Positions 36,571 through 45,660 of a stretch of 49,900 bases of DNA are shown here, one piece after another. Each line of letters starts with the position of its first letter. Positions within the stretch are counted from its first letter, which is position 1. The notes beneath the pieces are model-generated. The model saw nothing but the letters and a program-made list of their open reading frames with translations. It was not told where the DNA came from and ran no database searches. The position numbers and the translations under genes were made by a program. Origin of the DNA: Mesorhizobium sp. (GTDB lineage: Bacteria; Pseudomonadota; Alphaproteobacteria; Rhizobiales; Rhizobiaceae); contig NZ_SUEO01000006.1 in NCBI RefSeq assembly GCF_004962925.1, forward strand, positions 7,031 through 56,930. Reading direction: 5' to 3'.

Positions 36571-36591
36571 ATAATTCTCGCCGAGAATTAT
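36571..36591. promoter_or_regulatory. 21-bp palindrome in the leader of the exported hydrolase
   Basis: ATAATTCTCG and its complement flank one central base, giving perfect ten-base arms. It ends just before the AGAGAGGA ribosome-binding site of the hydrolase gene. It looks like a repressor operator; a hairpin that hides the binding site is the alternative. Confidence 0.6.
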
Positions 36592-36604
36592 AGAGAGGAC
36601 TTCC

Positions 36605-37618
36605 ATGCGTATTCCAGCCAGCGCAGCAATCTTTTTCACCATATCGACATCGGCTCTCGCCCAGGACGCCGGCGCGACCGCCTCCAGTGCCGTCTACGGG
36701 CCTCGGCTGGAGGGCTTCAGCTATGCCCATCCGGTCAAGATCTACCGCTTCGCTTCGCAGCGCCAGCCCATCGAAATGGCTTATCTCGATGTTCCAGCGC
36801 GCGGGAGAGCGAACGGCAAGACCGTCGCGCTGTTGCACGGCAAGAATTTCTGCGCCGGAACCTGGGAAGCGACCATCGACGTGCTGACGAAGGCGGGATA
36901 CCGCGTCATTGCGCCGGACCAGGTCGGCTTCTGCAAGTCCACCAAGCCGCAGAAATATCAATTCTCGTTTCAGCAACTGACCACCAACACCGCTGAGCTC
37001 ATTAAATCCCTCGATGTGTCACGCGTCATTCTTGTCGGCCATTCCATGGGCGGCATGCTGGCAGCGCGCTACACCCTGCTGTTTCCTCAAACCGTGGAGC
37101 GCCTGGTGCTGGTGAATCCGATCGGTCTCGAGGACTGGCAGGCGAAAGCTGTCCCCTATGCCACTCTCGACACGGCCTACGCGAACGAACTGAAAACCAG
37201 CTTCGCCAGCATCAAGGGCTACCAGCAGCGCTTCTACTACAATGGCGACTGGAAGCCGGAATACGACCGTTGGGTGAGCATGCTGGCTGGCATGTACGCC
37301 GGCCAGGGCAAGGAGATAGTGGCGTGGAATCAGGCCCAAACCTCGGACATGATCTTCACCCAACCTGTGATCCATGAGTTTGGCAATATCTCCGTCCCGA
37401 CAACGCTGATCATCGGAGGCAAGGATCGCACAGCCCCGGGCAGCAATCGCGCCAGCGCGGAGGTCGCGAAGACGCTCGGCCAATATCCAAAACTCGGGCG
37501 CGCCGCAGCCGCGGCCATTCCAAACGCGACGCTCGTGGAGTTCTCAGAGCTTGGACATTCACCACAGATAGAGGCACCTGGCGAGTTCCACTCAGCACTC
37601 GTGGAAGCGATAAAGTAG
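36605..37618 (+). CDS. Exported alpha/beta hydrolase
   Basis: A 337-residue hydrolase with a signal peptide (IPASAAIFFTISTSALAQ). The oxyanion block VALLHGKNFCAGTWEATI, the nucleophile elbow GHSMGGMLAARY, the acid in IIGGKDRTAPG and the final His in FSELGHSPQIEAP give a complete Ser-Asp-His triad. It should act in the periplasm on an ester or similar bond. AGAGAGGA precedes the ATG and a 21-bp palindrome lies directly upstream of that, so it is probably controlled by a dedicated regulator not in this window. Substrate unknown. Confidence 0.88.
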   Translation: MRIPASAAIFFTISTSALAQDAGATASSAVYGPRLEGFSYAHPVKIYRFASQRQPIEMAYLDVPARGRANGKTVALLHGKNFCAGTWEATIDVLTKAGYRVIAPDQVGFCKSTKPQKYQFSFQQLTTNTAELIKSLDVSRVILVGHSMGGMLAARYTLLFPQTVERLVLVNPIGLEDWQAKAVPYATLDTAYANELKTSFASIKGYQQRFYYNGDWKPEYDRWVSMLAGMYAGQGKEIVAWNQAQTSDMIFTQPVIHEFGNISVPTTLIIGGKDRTAPGSNRASAEVAKTLGQYPKLGRAAAAAIPNATLVEFSELGHSPQIEAPGEFHSALVEAIK

Positions 37619-37992
37619 CGGCCTGCCCGGACTTTGGCTCGACGTGCGGGAACGCCCGTCGTGGCATTCCGCTGCCCGAAGCCATGCAGCAGTCGCAGCA
37701 TCGCTCGGTGAAACCGCCGTCCTCTACTACAACGACAACGCCCCGATCGAGATCGCCGGCTGCCCACGCATGTGGCAATTCAGCCGTTCATCGTTCGATC
37801 ACCGCGATCTAGGACATACCGCTATGGTGACATGGCACCGGATCTCCAGGGCTGCCACCGGTATACCACGCAACGCTAAAATTGCCTCCGGTCGCGGTGG
37901 CCACCTGCAACTGGAACCATGACGGGCATTGCTGTGACGAACAGGATATAAGCCTATTTGGCAGCAAGCTGGTTGATGAAAGCCCCACCGTC
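37619..37992. other. Gap between hydrolase and methyltransferase genes
   Basis: 374 bases. A 92-codon frame on the + strand contains ETAVLYYNDNAPIEIAGCPR, but I find no start signal or family; I do not call a gene. Confidence 0.35.
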
Positions 37993-38667
37993 ATGAAGCC
38001 AATGAACGAACAACATCTCGCAGTTTTACGCCGACACATGGTCGAGATGATTGCGATCCATACGGACCTTGCAAGCGACGAACTCGGCAAGGCGGCGCTC
38101 GATGAACGGGTGATGGCAACGATGCAGCGGGTGCCGCGCCATCTCTTCGTGCCAAGCTCAGTCGCTCCTTATGCCTATCAGGACATGCCACTGCCGATCG
38201 GCTTCGACAAAACCGTCTCGCAGCCGTTCATCGTCGCTCTCATGACCGATCTCCTTGCTCTTCAACCGCGCGAGGCGGTGCTTGAGATCGGCACTGGCCT
38301 GGGCTACCAAACCGCAATCCTCGCGGAACTCGCCGGGCACGTTTGGAGCGTCGAAATCATCGAGGAATTCGCGAGCCATGCCGAGGCTCTCCTGCAGGGC
38401 CTCGGTCTATCCAATGTCAGCATTCGTGTCGGAGACGGGTCTCGCGGCTGGCCCGAGCACGCCCCGTTCGACAAGATCCTAGTCACCGTGGCGGCTGGGC
38501 GGGCGCCGTCGGCTTTGCTTGAGCAGCTCAAGCCGGGGGGCCGCCTGGTTATACCTGTGGGGCCCGAGCAAGGGCAGTTGCTGACGGTCATCGACAAGGA
38601 TTCGGTAGGGCAACTGAAGACCCGCAAACTCATCCCAGTTCGGTTCAGCCGGCTCGAAACGGTCTAA
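37993..38667 (+). CDS. pcm: Protein-L-isoaspartate O-methyltransferase-like protein
   Basis: A 224-residue methyltransferase of the PCMT group, which repairs isoaspartyl residues in damaged proteins. RVPRHLFVPSSVAPYAYQDM is the family N-terminal block, then VSQPFIVALMTDLLALQPRE, VLEIGTGLGYQTAILAELAG (motif I) and FDKILVTVAAGRAPSALLEQ with LKPGGRLVIPVG. The start at 37993 is chosen from family length; an ATG three codons later is possible. It stands alone. Such extra copies often accompany stress genes, but no promoter was identified. Confidence 0.85.
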   Translation: MKPMNEQHLAVLRRHMVEMIAIHTDLASDELGKAALDERVMATMQRVPRHLFVPSSVAPYAYQDMPLPIGFDKTVSQPFIVALMTDLLALQPREAVLEIGTGLGYQTAILAELAGHVWSVEIIEEFASHAEALLQGLGLSNVSIRVGDGSRGWPEHAPFDKILVTVAAGRAPSALLEQLKPGGRLVIPVGPEQGQLLTVIDKDSVGQLKTRKLIPVRFSRLETV

Positions 38668-39066
38668 TGAGGGTGCGGACATCGGGCCCACAGGGTCAGC
38701 AACTTAGCTATACTAGAGGACGCAGGTCGCGCGTGGATCGTTTCTAACCCGACTGTGCCCGTGACAGCGCCTCGCCCTGGCCCATCTGCGTCGTACACGA
38801 CAAGGTAAGGGGGTCTCGGCATTATGTTGGACGACGCGGCTGCGGCTGTCATCGCCGGGGTGTCGCCGCTCCTGCTGAACAATTTGGTTCAACGTTTGGC
38901 GTAAGGGCGACATTTCAGGCCTCACCTGCCACAGTCGCGAGCTCGAGGCGGCGAATGGGATGAAACCAGGACGATCGACAGGCAATCCCTCAGCCCTCGC
39001 ACAGCTGCCACCAATCCGCTGCCAGTGGCTCAGGCATCTCTCCACTAAAAATCTGCCAAAGCAGTG
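38668..39066. other. Gap of about 400 bases before the sugar operon end
   Basis: No gene is supported; open frames on the - strand are Arg/Pro-rich and lack starts. No clear terminator hairpin was seen for the operon that ends at 39067. Confidence 0.4.
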
Positions 39067-39759
39067 CTAGGCCGCGGCGCCGCGCGGCCGCGCCAAATCG
39101 TTCGTTCCCTCCGGATCGGGCGCTCGGCCATAGCTCATCTTCTTCATCTGCTCGATCACCCGGGCCATCTCCTCGTCGGAAAGGACCGGCGGCTCGCCAA
39201 GGGTAAGCGCCTGGACATACATGCGCGACAGGGTTTCGACCTCGTTCGCCAGCCACAACGCGGCTTCCATGGTCTTGCCGAGCGAAATCTGCCCGTGCTG
39301 GCCGAGCAGGCAAGCGAGGCGATCCTTGAGTGCAACCAAGGCATTGTCGGACAAGGCCTGCGTGCCAAAGGTTGCGTAGCCCGCGCAGCGGATGGTCGTA
39401 CCGCCCGCCACTCCTGTCATATAGTGGAAGCTCGGGATCGTCTTATGATGGCAGGCCAGCGTCGTGGCGTAGAGCGAATGACAATGCAGTACGACGTTGA
39501 TCTCCTGCCGCTCCCTCAAAATGTCACGGTGGAAGCGCCACTCCGAGGAGGGTCGTCGGCCGACATAGGTACCGTCAAAGTCCATCTCGACGATGTCTTC
39601 GGGAGTCATCGTTTCGTAGGGCAGCGACGAGGGCGTGATCAAGAAACCGTCGCTGGAGCGCACCGACAGGTTGCCGGCATTGCCCTGGTTGATACCGCTG
39701 GAGTTCATCCGGCGGCAAACATCCACCATCTCGCGGCGCAGAGCGCTGTCATCAGTCAT
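39067..39759 (-). CDS. Class II aldolase (L-fuculose-phosphate aldolase-like)
   Basis: A 230-residue zinc aldolase of the FucA/AraD group. NQGNAGNLSVRSSDGFLITP binds substrate phosphate; the zinc ligands come from HCHSLYATTLA (two His) and the later GQHGQISLGKT region (His). In this place it would split a ketose 1-phosphate into dihydroxyacetone phosphate and an aldehyde. AAAGGAA precedes the ATG, which overlaps the kinase stop as ATGA. It is the last gene of the sugar operon. The true substrate is set by the kinase and isomerase upstream and is not known. Confidence 0.88.
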   Translation of the reverse strand: MTDDSALRREMVDVCRRMNSSGINQGNAGNLSVRSSDGFLITPSSLPYETMTPEDIVEMDFDGTYVGRRPSSEWRFHRDILRERQEINVVLHCHSLYATTLACHHKTIPSFHYMTGVAGGTTIRCAGYATFGTQALSDNALVALKDRLACLLGQHGQISLGKTMEAALWLANEVETLSRMYVQALTLGEPPVLSDEEMARVIEQMKKMSYGRAPDPEGTNDLARPRGAAA

Positions 39760-41216
39760 CGATCGTTCCTTTTGCTGGTCTTGCCCTGTTGCAAGTTGTT
39801 TCGCTTCGCCAGTTCGCGCCACCGCCGTGCATAGGCTGCGAGCGCCTGACGATCGCCGGCAAAGGCGGCCGGTAGGCTGAGTGCGATGGGAGCCGGCGTG
39901 TCACGAGTTTCATGTTCGCCAAGTAACGCCGCGCCCGAAGCGGTGCCGTAGGAGTCGAGGTTGTAGACCGTTTCGGCGTTTGGCCGCAGCGCGGCAACCA
40001 GTGTGGCGTAGAGCGGATCCCTCAGGAAGGCGCCATCCAATGCAACCAGCCCGTTTTCGTTCAGCGCATCGATACATCCCACCGTCAGCAGCGCGGCATA
40101 GAGCACCGCGAGCGCCTTGCGCTCTGCAGGGGTTTCTGCAGGCGGCCCTTCAAACCGGCCGCGCCCAGCGCTGCCAGGAAACAGGCCGTCATCGTCGCCG
40201 AACGACGGCAATGCGAAAGTGCCCCGCTCAATCAGCAAACTGACCAGCGCAGCGTCGGCTGCATTTCCTTCTTGCCCCTGCCCTGCCACATGACTGAACT
40301 CACGTCCGCCCATGGTCAAAACGCCGCCGACCGGGCGTCCCGTCACGTCGCTGTTCAGCACCATTCCACGATTTTCATCGAGTTGGTCGAAAGGTGTCGC
40401 CGCGCACATTCCGACAATCCAGGTTCCGGTCGAGATCACGCAGGCGTCGCGCATGCCTGCTGCCTGATAGCGGTAGAGGTTCAGGCTGCTGTCGTGGCCG
40501 CCGGTCAGAACAGCCAGCTTTTCCGGTATGCCGTGCCGGCGCGCCAGATCCTGGCGGATTGGCCCAAGCGTCTCCCAGGCCGAATGGAATGGTGGCATGA
40601 GGCGCTGCCACCCCTGCCCCGCCACAATGGGTGACCAGTGCTTGCGCACATTGTTCCACAGATGTGATTGTGCCGAGAGGATCGTCGTTTCAGCCGATGG
40701 CACACCTGACAGCCGCCAGGCCCAATATTGGGGCAAGCCGAGATACCAACGAGCCTGAGCGACGCGCTCCGGATCAACCTGATGCATCCAGTACAGCTGG
40801 CGCGCCTGGTGGGCGGCCTTCAGCATGATCGAGCTGCCGCGATCGAAGAAATCGCCCGAAAGCGGCGCGTAGCCATCGCGAATTGCAGGCGGCAGGTCCT
40901 GCTCATAGTCAATCATCGGCAGGGCGGAAGTGTCGTCGGGATCTGCGTTCACCAGAACCCCCGCGGAGCCATGTCCGGTGCCGACCACCTTTTCCAACGG
41001 ATGACGGCGGCACAAAGTGGCGAGCGAGCCGAACAGCCAGTCGCTAATGCCATTGAGATCGTGGTGCTGCCAAGGCGGACCGGGCCGCACTTCGTTGCTG
41101 ACGCAGAGGCTCTCCGCAAGCGTGCCGTCGAACGTCATCGCGGAGAGCTTTATGTTGGTCTTGCCGACGTCGAAGACCGCGATCCTCGCGCCGTCCACCT
41201 TCTGCCCGTCACCCAT
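39756..41216 (-). CDS. FGGY-family carbohydrate kinase
   Basis: A 486-residue sugar kinase with AVFDVGKTNIKLSAMTFDG (phosphate loop) at the N-terminus, GTGHGSAGVLVN, TGGHDSSLNLYRYQAAGMRD (the conserved H-D of FGGY enzymes) and GTWIVG. The C-terminal half has LYAALLTVGCIDAL and LDGAFLRDPLYATLVAALRP. It phosphorylates a ketose, here probably the product of the epimerase encoded four bases upstream, and hands it to the aldolase with which it overlaps. It resembles rhamnulo- or fuculokinases, but assignment to one sugar is not safe. Confidence 0.9.
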   Translation of the reverse strand: MGDGQKVDGARIAVFDVGKTNIKLSAMTFDGTLAESLCVSNEVRPGPPWQHHDLNGISDWLFGSLATLCRRHPLEKVVGTGHGSAGVLVNADPDDTSALPMIDYEQDLPPAIRDGYAPLSGDFFDRGSSIMLKAAHQARQLYWMHQVDPERVAQARWYLGLPQYWAWRLSGVPSAETTILSAQSHLWNNVRKHWSPIVAGQGWQRLMPPFHSAWETLGPIRQDLARRHGIPEKLAVLTGGHDSSLNLYRYQAAGMRDACVISTGTWIVGMCAATPFDQLDENRGMVLNSDVTGRPVGGVLTMGGREFSHVAGQGQEGNAADAALVSLLIERGTFALPSFGDDDGLFPGSAGRGRFEGPPAETPAERKALAVLYAALLTVGCIDALNENGLVALDGAFLRDPLYATLVAALRPNAETVYNLDSYGTASGAALLGEHETRDTPAPIALSLPAAFAGDRQALAAYARRWRELAKRNNLQQGKTSKRNDR

Positions 41217-41220
41217 CGTG

Positions 41221-42069
41221 TCAGATCAGACCGTATTGGCGAGCCTTGTTGCGCAGGAACGGCAAGCCATTGCCCATCACTTCGGCCTCGTCCTTGGCGA
41301 CTGGCCGCCAGACCGAGAGACCGTAGGAGACTTCCGGCGGCATGTTGATGAAGCTTTCCATGGCAAGTCCGCCCTTGAAGCCGATCGCCGCCAGCGTCGC
41401 GTAGATCTCGTCCCAGGGGCAGTTGCCGGTGCCTGGTGTGCCGCGGTCGCTCTCGGACAAGTGGATATATTTCAGGTGATCGCGTGCGGCCAGAATGCCA
41501 TTGGCGGCCCCCTTCTCCTCGATGTTCATGTGGTAGGTATCGAGATGAACAAAGATGTTGTCGGCCCCGACCTTCTCGACCATCCAGACGGCCTGCGCGC
41601 CGGTGTTGATCAAATGGTTCTCGTAGCGGTTCACCGCCTCGATTCCGAGCTCGATGCCGCGCTTCTTGGCGTGCTTGGCGGCGACGGTCAGCACATGCGC
41701 GATGTTGTCGTATTCCTTCTCGGTCGGTGGCAGGCCGGTGCGTTCGCCGATACCGCCGAAAATCACGCCGGAAAGCGCCAGCGCGCCCATCTCGGCGGTC
41801 TTGTCGATCGCCACTTCGAGATGTTCGATGGCAGCATCCGGCCGCACCGAGGCCCAGGCGCGCTCCGGCAGGCCAAGCGAGCAAACGGCAGGAAGATTGT
41901 GCTTTTCGAGCAAGGCGCGTGTATGCGCGGCATCGACCGCCAGCGCGTTCAGAAGCGCGATCTCGATAAAGTCCATCCCGTATTTGACCGAAGCCGCGAT
42001 CGCCTTCTCAGCGCCGGCCCGATCCCAGTTCATCGTCCACATCGAGGTGTGGACCCCAAAACCATGCAT
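41221..42069 (-). CDS. Sugar isomerase/epimerase, D-tagatose/psicose 3-epimerase-like
   Basis: A 282-residue TIM barrel of the AP-endonuclease-2/ketose 3-epimerase group. GIELGIEAVNRYENHLINTG has the first metal-binding Glu, VHLDTYHMNIEEKG the Asp and His, HLSESDRGTPGTGNCPWDEI the His/Arg loop, and GGLAMESF the last Glu. It interconverts ketoses at C3 using a divalent metal. Five bases separate it from the permease and four from the kinase. Together with the kinase and aldolase it defines a short ketose pathway. Confidence 0.9.
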   Translation of the reverse strand: MHGFGVHTSMWTMNWDRAGAEKAIAASVKYGMDFIEIALLNALAVDAAHTRALLEKHNLPAVCSLGLPERAWASVRPDAAIEHLEVAIDKTAEMGALALSGVIFGGIGERTGLPPTEKEYDNIAHVLTVAAKHAKKRGIELGIEAVNRYENHLINTGAQAVWMVEKVGADNIFVHLDTYHMNIEEKGAANGILAARDHLKYIHLSESDRGTPGTGNCPWDEIYATLAAIGFKGGLAMESFINMPPEVSYGLSVWRPVAKDEAEVMGNGLPFLRNKARQYGLI

Positions 42070-42074
42070 CTAAC

Positions 42075-43070
42075 TCACCCTCTGTTTGTGTTTAGGAATT
42101 TGAGGCGCCCGGCAAGCCAGCGCAGGATCATCACCGTGATCATCAAAATGCCCCAGACCGCCGTCGCAAGATGCTGGTTGGCGCCCATCAGATTGAGTCC
42201 CGAGGACAGAAGCTGGAGCACAACCAGCGCAACGAATACCGGGATCACCCGACCGAAGCCGCCGAACGGATTGACCCCACCAAGAAAGCAGGCAAGCACG
42301 GTGATCAGCAGGTAAGACTCGCCGTGGCCGACACGCACCGAATTGAAGCGCGCCAGCATGATGATACCGGCGACCGCGCACATCGCGCCGGACAATGTGT
42401 AGACGAGAATCTGTACCTTGCGCGTATTGATACCGGAATAGCGCGTGGCTTCGATGTTGGAGCCGATCATGTAGGTGTTGAAGCCTAGCTTCATGCGCGT
42501 CAGCAGGAGGTGCCAGACAAGCACGCTAGCGATGAAGATGAGCAATGGCACCGGAATGCCAAAAATCGAACTGTAGCCGATCCGCGCCAGGAAGCCGGGG
42601 ATGCCGGACACGTCGCCGCCGCGCGTCAGGAATTCGCCGAGACCGCGCAGGAAGATCATCATCGACAGCGAGACCAGGATCGGGTGAGCCTTGGTGTGGG
42701 CGATGACGAGCCCCATGATCAGCCCACTCAGTGCTCCGACCGCGACGGCAAGGACCGAGCCGAGGACAAAGGCGCCGATGCCCGCGTCGACGCCTCCCTG
42801 GCTTTGCAGTACCCAAGCCAGCGTCAGGCCGGCCATGTTGGCGGTGAAGGTGATGGCCAGGTTCAGGCCGCCGGTCAGGATCGGCAGCAGCATGGCGAGT
42901 GTGAGGAGGCCGAGCTCCGGCAACTGGAAGGCGACGGATCCGAAGGTGGCGCGGGAAAGGAAGTTCGGCGCGGCAATTCCGAACACGACCATGACCACCG
43001 CGAACGCGGCAAGCGGACCTGCCAGTTCGGGGCCAAGCGCATTGCGGGCGCGGTCAATCAAAACCGTCAT
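42075..43070 (-). CDS. Sugar ABC transporter permease (CUT2, second)
   Basis: A 331-residue RbsC-like permease with about nine to ten helices, ending in MILRWLAGRLKFLNTNRG. The conserved cytoplasmic loop of the family is seen in MGLVIAHTKAHPILVSLSMM and NTYMIGSNIEATRYSGINTR. It overlaps the first permease by ATGA (43067-43070). A heterodimer of two different permeases is less common in CUT2 systems than a homodimer but is known for AI-2 and rhamnose-type importers. Confidence 0.92.
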   Translation of the reverse strand: MTVLIDRARNALGPELAGPLAAFAVVMVVFGIAAPNFLSRATFGSVAFQLPELGLLTLAMLLPILTGGLNLAITFTANMAGLTLAWVLQSQGGVDAGIGAFVLGSVLAVAVGALSGLIMGLVIAHTKAHPILVSLSMMIFLRGLGEFLTRGGDVSGIPGFLARIGYSSIFGIPVPLLIFIASVLVWHLLLTRMKLGFNTYMIGSNIEATRYSGINTRKVQILVYTLSGAMCAVAGIIMLARFNSVRVGHGESYLLITVLACFLGGVNPFGGFGRVIPVFVALVVLQLLSSGLNLMGANQHLATAVWGILMITVMILRWLAGRLKFLNTNRG

Positions 43071-44068
43071 GAAGGCACCCGTCGGCTTTTCAGGAACGGC
43101 AGCAGGCGTTCGATGCTGGTGTTCGACAGAGTGATGGCGGCAAGAATGATGGCGCCGACGATCATCTTGAACGCGAAAGGCGACACACCCATCAAATTGA
43201 GTCCGTTCTGGGTGATCGAGACCAACAGAACGCCCAGAATGCAGCCGAGCACGCTGCCTTTGCCGCCGCCGAGCCGCGCACCGCCGAGGACTACGGCTGC
43301 CAGAACGTCAAGTTCGCGCCCATAAAGGGCGTTCGGCACGACTTCCTGCGCGTAATGCGCTTGGACGAGACCGGCGATGCCCGCCATCATGCCAAGCCAG
43401 CCGAAAGCGATAAATTGCATGGCACCGATATTGATGCCGAAGCGGCGCGCGCCCTCTGGATTGTCGCCAAATGCGTAGAGCTGGCGACCAGTGGTGGTGC
43501 GCGTGATCAACGCCCAGGTAGCGAACACGCATATGGCCATAATGAGTACAGGTAGGGTGATCTCCGCCCAGGTCCCGTCAGCCATTTCTCGCTCGAACAG
43601 CACGACGCGGGTGGTGAGCCAGTCCGGCAGATTGTAGATCGACACGCCGCCTGTGAAGAACATCAGCAAGCCGAAGAAAATGTTGAAGGTCGAAATCGTG
43701 GCGACGATCGAGATGATCCTGAACCCGTGGATCAAGAAGGCATTGATGCAGCCCAACGCGACGCCCAAAGCGCCAGCGATGATGAGGCCGACAATCCAAT
43801 TCCCGCCGCCGACCCAACCGAGGACGGTCGCCGTCAGATATTGCACAACGGAGGCAGCAACCGCGAAGGAGATGTCAATGCCGCCGGCAATCAGCACAAC
43901 GAGCAGGCCGACAGCGAAGATGATGTTGACCGAGCTGGTGTTGAGAAGGTCAAACGCGTTGCCGAGGGTGAAGAACCGGTCTGTCGCAAACGAAAGGAAG
44001 ACGCAGATGACCGCGATCACGGCGAGCAACGCCAGTTCCGTAGCGTGGGAGCGGACAAACCTACGCAT
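43067..44068 (-). CDS. Sugar ABC transporter permease (CUT2, first)
   Basis: A 333-residue RbsC-like permease. From the ATG at 44068 it begins MRRFVRSHATELALLAVIAV; earlier in-frame residues belong to the overlapping ATPase gene. AGGIDISFAVAASVVQYLTA and GDNPEGARRFGINIGAMQFI are the conserved blocks. It overlaps the ATPase gene by eight bases. It forms the membrane channel with the second permease. Confidence 0.92.
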   Translation of the reverse strand: MRRFVRSHATELALLAVIAVICVFLSFATDRFFTLGNAFDLLNTSSVNIIFAVGLLVVLIAGGIDISFAVAASVVQYLTATVLGWVGGGNWIVGLIIAGALGVALGCINAFLIHGFRIISIVATISTFNIFFGLLMFFTGGVSIYNLPDWLTTRVVLFEREMADGTWAEITLPVLIMAICVFATWALITRTTTGRQLYAFGDNPEGARRFGINIGAMQFIAFGWLGMMAGIAGLVQAHYAQEVVPNALYGRELDVLAAVVLGGARLGGGKGSVLGCILGVLLVSITQNGLNLMGVSPFAFKMIVGAIILAAITLSNTSIERLLPFLKSRRVPS

Positions 44069-45575
44069 AGACCGCCTCCTCGATCGTCTGGAGGGTCGTA
44101 GCTCCCGGTGCATATTCGCCGACAATGCGCCCCTGAGCCATGTGCAGCACACGGTCCGCGTTGAAATAGACTTCAGGGACCTCATCCGAGATCAGGATAA
44201 TAGCCAGGCCGCTGTCCGCCAGCTTGGAAACGATGTCGAAAATGCCGGCGCGCGCGCCGACATCGACGCCGACTGTCGGTGCGTCGAGGATAAGCAGTTT
44301 CGGATCGGTCGCCAGCCATTTTGCAATGGCGACACGTTGCTGATTTCCCCCTGACAGGGTCGAGATCGCGTCGTCCTGCTTTCCGATCTTGACGCCGAGA
44401 TCCCCTATCCAGCGATTGACCAGAGATCGCTTGCGATCGCTCGAAATGAAACCGCGCGAAAGGATCTTGTCTAGCGACGCGATCACCATGTTATCGGCGA
44501 TTGCCTGGGGCTGAATGAGACCGAGCGACAGCCGGTCTTCCGAAAGATAGGCGACGCCGGCGGCGATCGCGTCACGGTTGGAACTGAAGCGAACGGGGTT
44601 GCCATCGAGGACGACAGAGCCGGACTTCGGCTTGCGCATGCCAAACAGCGTCAGCGCGAGCTCGGTGCGCCCTGCCCCGAGAAGCCCGGTGATGCCGAGC
44701 GTCTCGCCGCGCCGGACCGTCAAGGACACATCCTGGAATTCGCCGGGCCGCGACAGCCCCTTGACCTCAAGCATAACCGGGCTCGTGCCTAAATCCCGGC
44801 GCAGAACGGAATAGCCGAAGGTCTTGCCTGTCATCAGCTCGGTGATGCGCGATTGGGTCAGGCCTTTGGTTGGATAGACGCCAACGAGCCCGCCGTCGCG
44901 CAGCACGGTCACGCGGCTGGAGATTTCAAGAACCTCCGCCAGGCGATGGCTGACGAACACAACGGCGACGCCCGACGCCGACAGATTGCGCACGATATCC
45001 AGCAGATAGTCGGTTTCGGATTGAGTGAGCGATGCCGTCGGCTCGTCCATGAAGACGAGCTTCGCCTGGCCGACGAGGGCGCGCGCGATTGCTACGATCT
45101 GCCGCTGTGCGATGGGAAAATGGTTTAGTGCGAGATCGACATCGAGGGTAACACCAAGACGTTGCAAGGCGTTGGTCGCGACACGGCGCATTTCGGCATA
45201 GTTCACCAGCCGCGGCCAGCGGCCGATGACAGTCTGGAACGCGATGTTCTCGGCGACAGTCATCTCGGGAAACAGGGCGAGGTCCTGCCAGATAACCTGA
45301 ATCCCGCCGGCCTGCGCCGCTACCGGCGACATGTGGGAGTAGCTCTGGCCGTCATAGTTGATCACGGCGCCCGCCTCGGGCTTGTACACGCCTGTAATGA
45401 CCTTGATCAGCGTGCTCTTGCCGGAGCCGTTCTCGCCGGCCATGCAATGCACCTCGCCCGGCAGCACCTCAAAGCTGACATTCTTCAGCGCCTTCACGCC
45501 GCCGAACGTCATGTTGACGTTGCGGAGCGACAGCAACGGCCGTGATGCGGCGCCATCGAGTGCCTGATCAGCCAT
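44061..45575 (-). CDS. Sugar ABC transporter ATPase (CUT2, double domain)
   Basis: A 504-residue ATPase with two nucleotide-binding domains, as in RbsA/XylG. The first has Walker A GENGSGKSTLIKVITGVY and Walker B LVFMDEPTASL; its signature is degenerate. The second has LGAGRTELALTLFG in place of a normal Walker A, signature LSGGNQQRVAIAKWL and LLILDAPTVGVDVGARAGI. This asymmetry is normal for the family. Start ATG at 45575 opens MADQALDG; the frame upstream is not coding. It lies 85 bases after the binding protein gene, a gap often used to raise expression of the binding protein. Confidence 0.93.
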   Translation of the reverse strand: MADQALDGAASRPLLSLRNVNMTFGGVKALKNVSFEVLPGEVHCMAGENGSGKSTLIKVITGVYKPEAGAVINYDGQSYSHMSPVAAQAGGIQVIWQDLALFPEMTVAENIAFQTVIGRWPRLVNYAEMRRVATNALQRLGVTLDVDLALNHFPIAQRQIVAIARALVGQAKLVFMDEPTASLTQSETDYLLDIVRNLSASGVAVVFVSHRLAEVLEISSRVTVLRDGGLVGVYPTKGLTQSRITELMTGKTFGYSVLRRDLGTSPVMLEVKGLSRPGEFQDVSLTVRRGETLGITGLLGAGRTELALTLFGMRKPKSGSVVLDGNPVRFSSNRDAIAAGVAYLSEDRLSLGLIQPQAIADNMVIASLDKILSRGFISSDRKRSLVNRWIGDLGVKIGKQDDAISTLSGGNQQRVAIAKWLATDPKLLILDAPTVGVDVGARAGIFDIVSKLADSGLAIILISDEVPEVYFNADRVLHMAQGRIVGEYAPGATTLQTIEEAVYA

Positions 45576-45660
45576 CGAGTTGAAACCCTGGATCCAATCG
45601 GTTGCAATCCTGCAGCCGGGCGGCTCAAGGCCAGCCCGGCTGCCATAGCCTTGGGAGGCT

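Noticed and set aside
40728..42315. Long + strand frames (206 and 432 codons)
   Set aside because: They are antisense to the kinase and epimerase genes with complete active sites.
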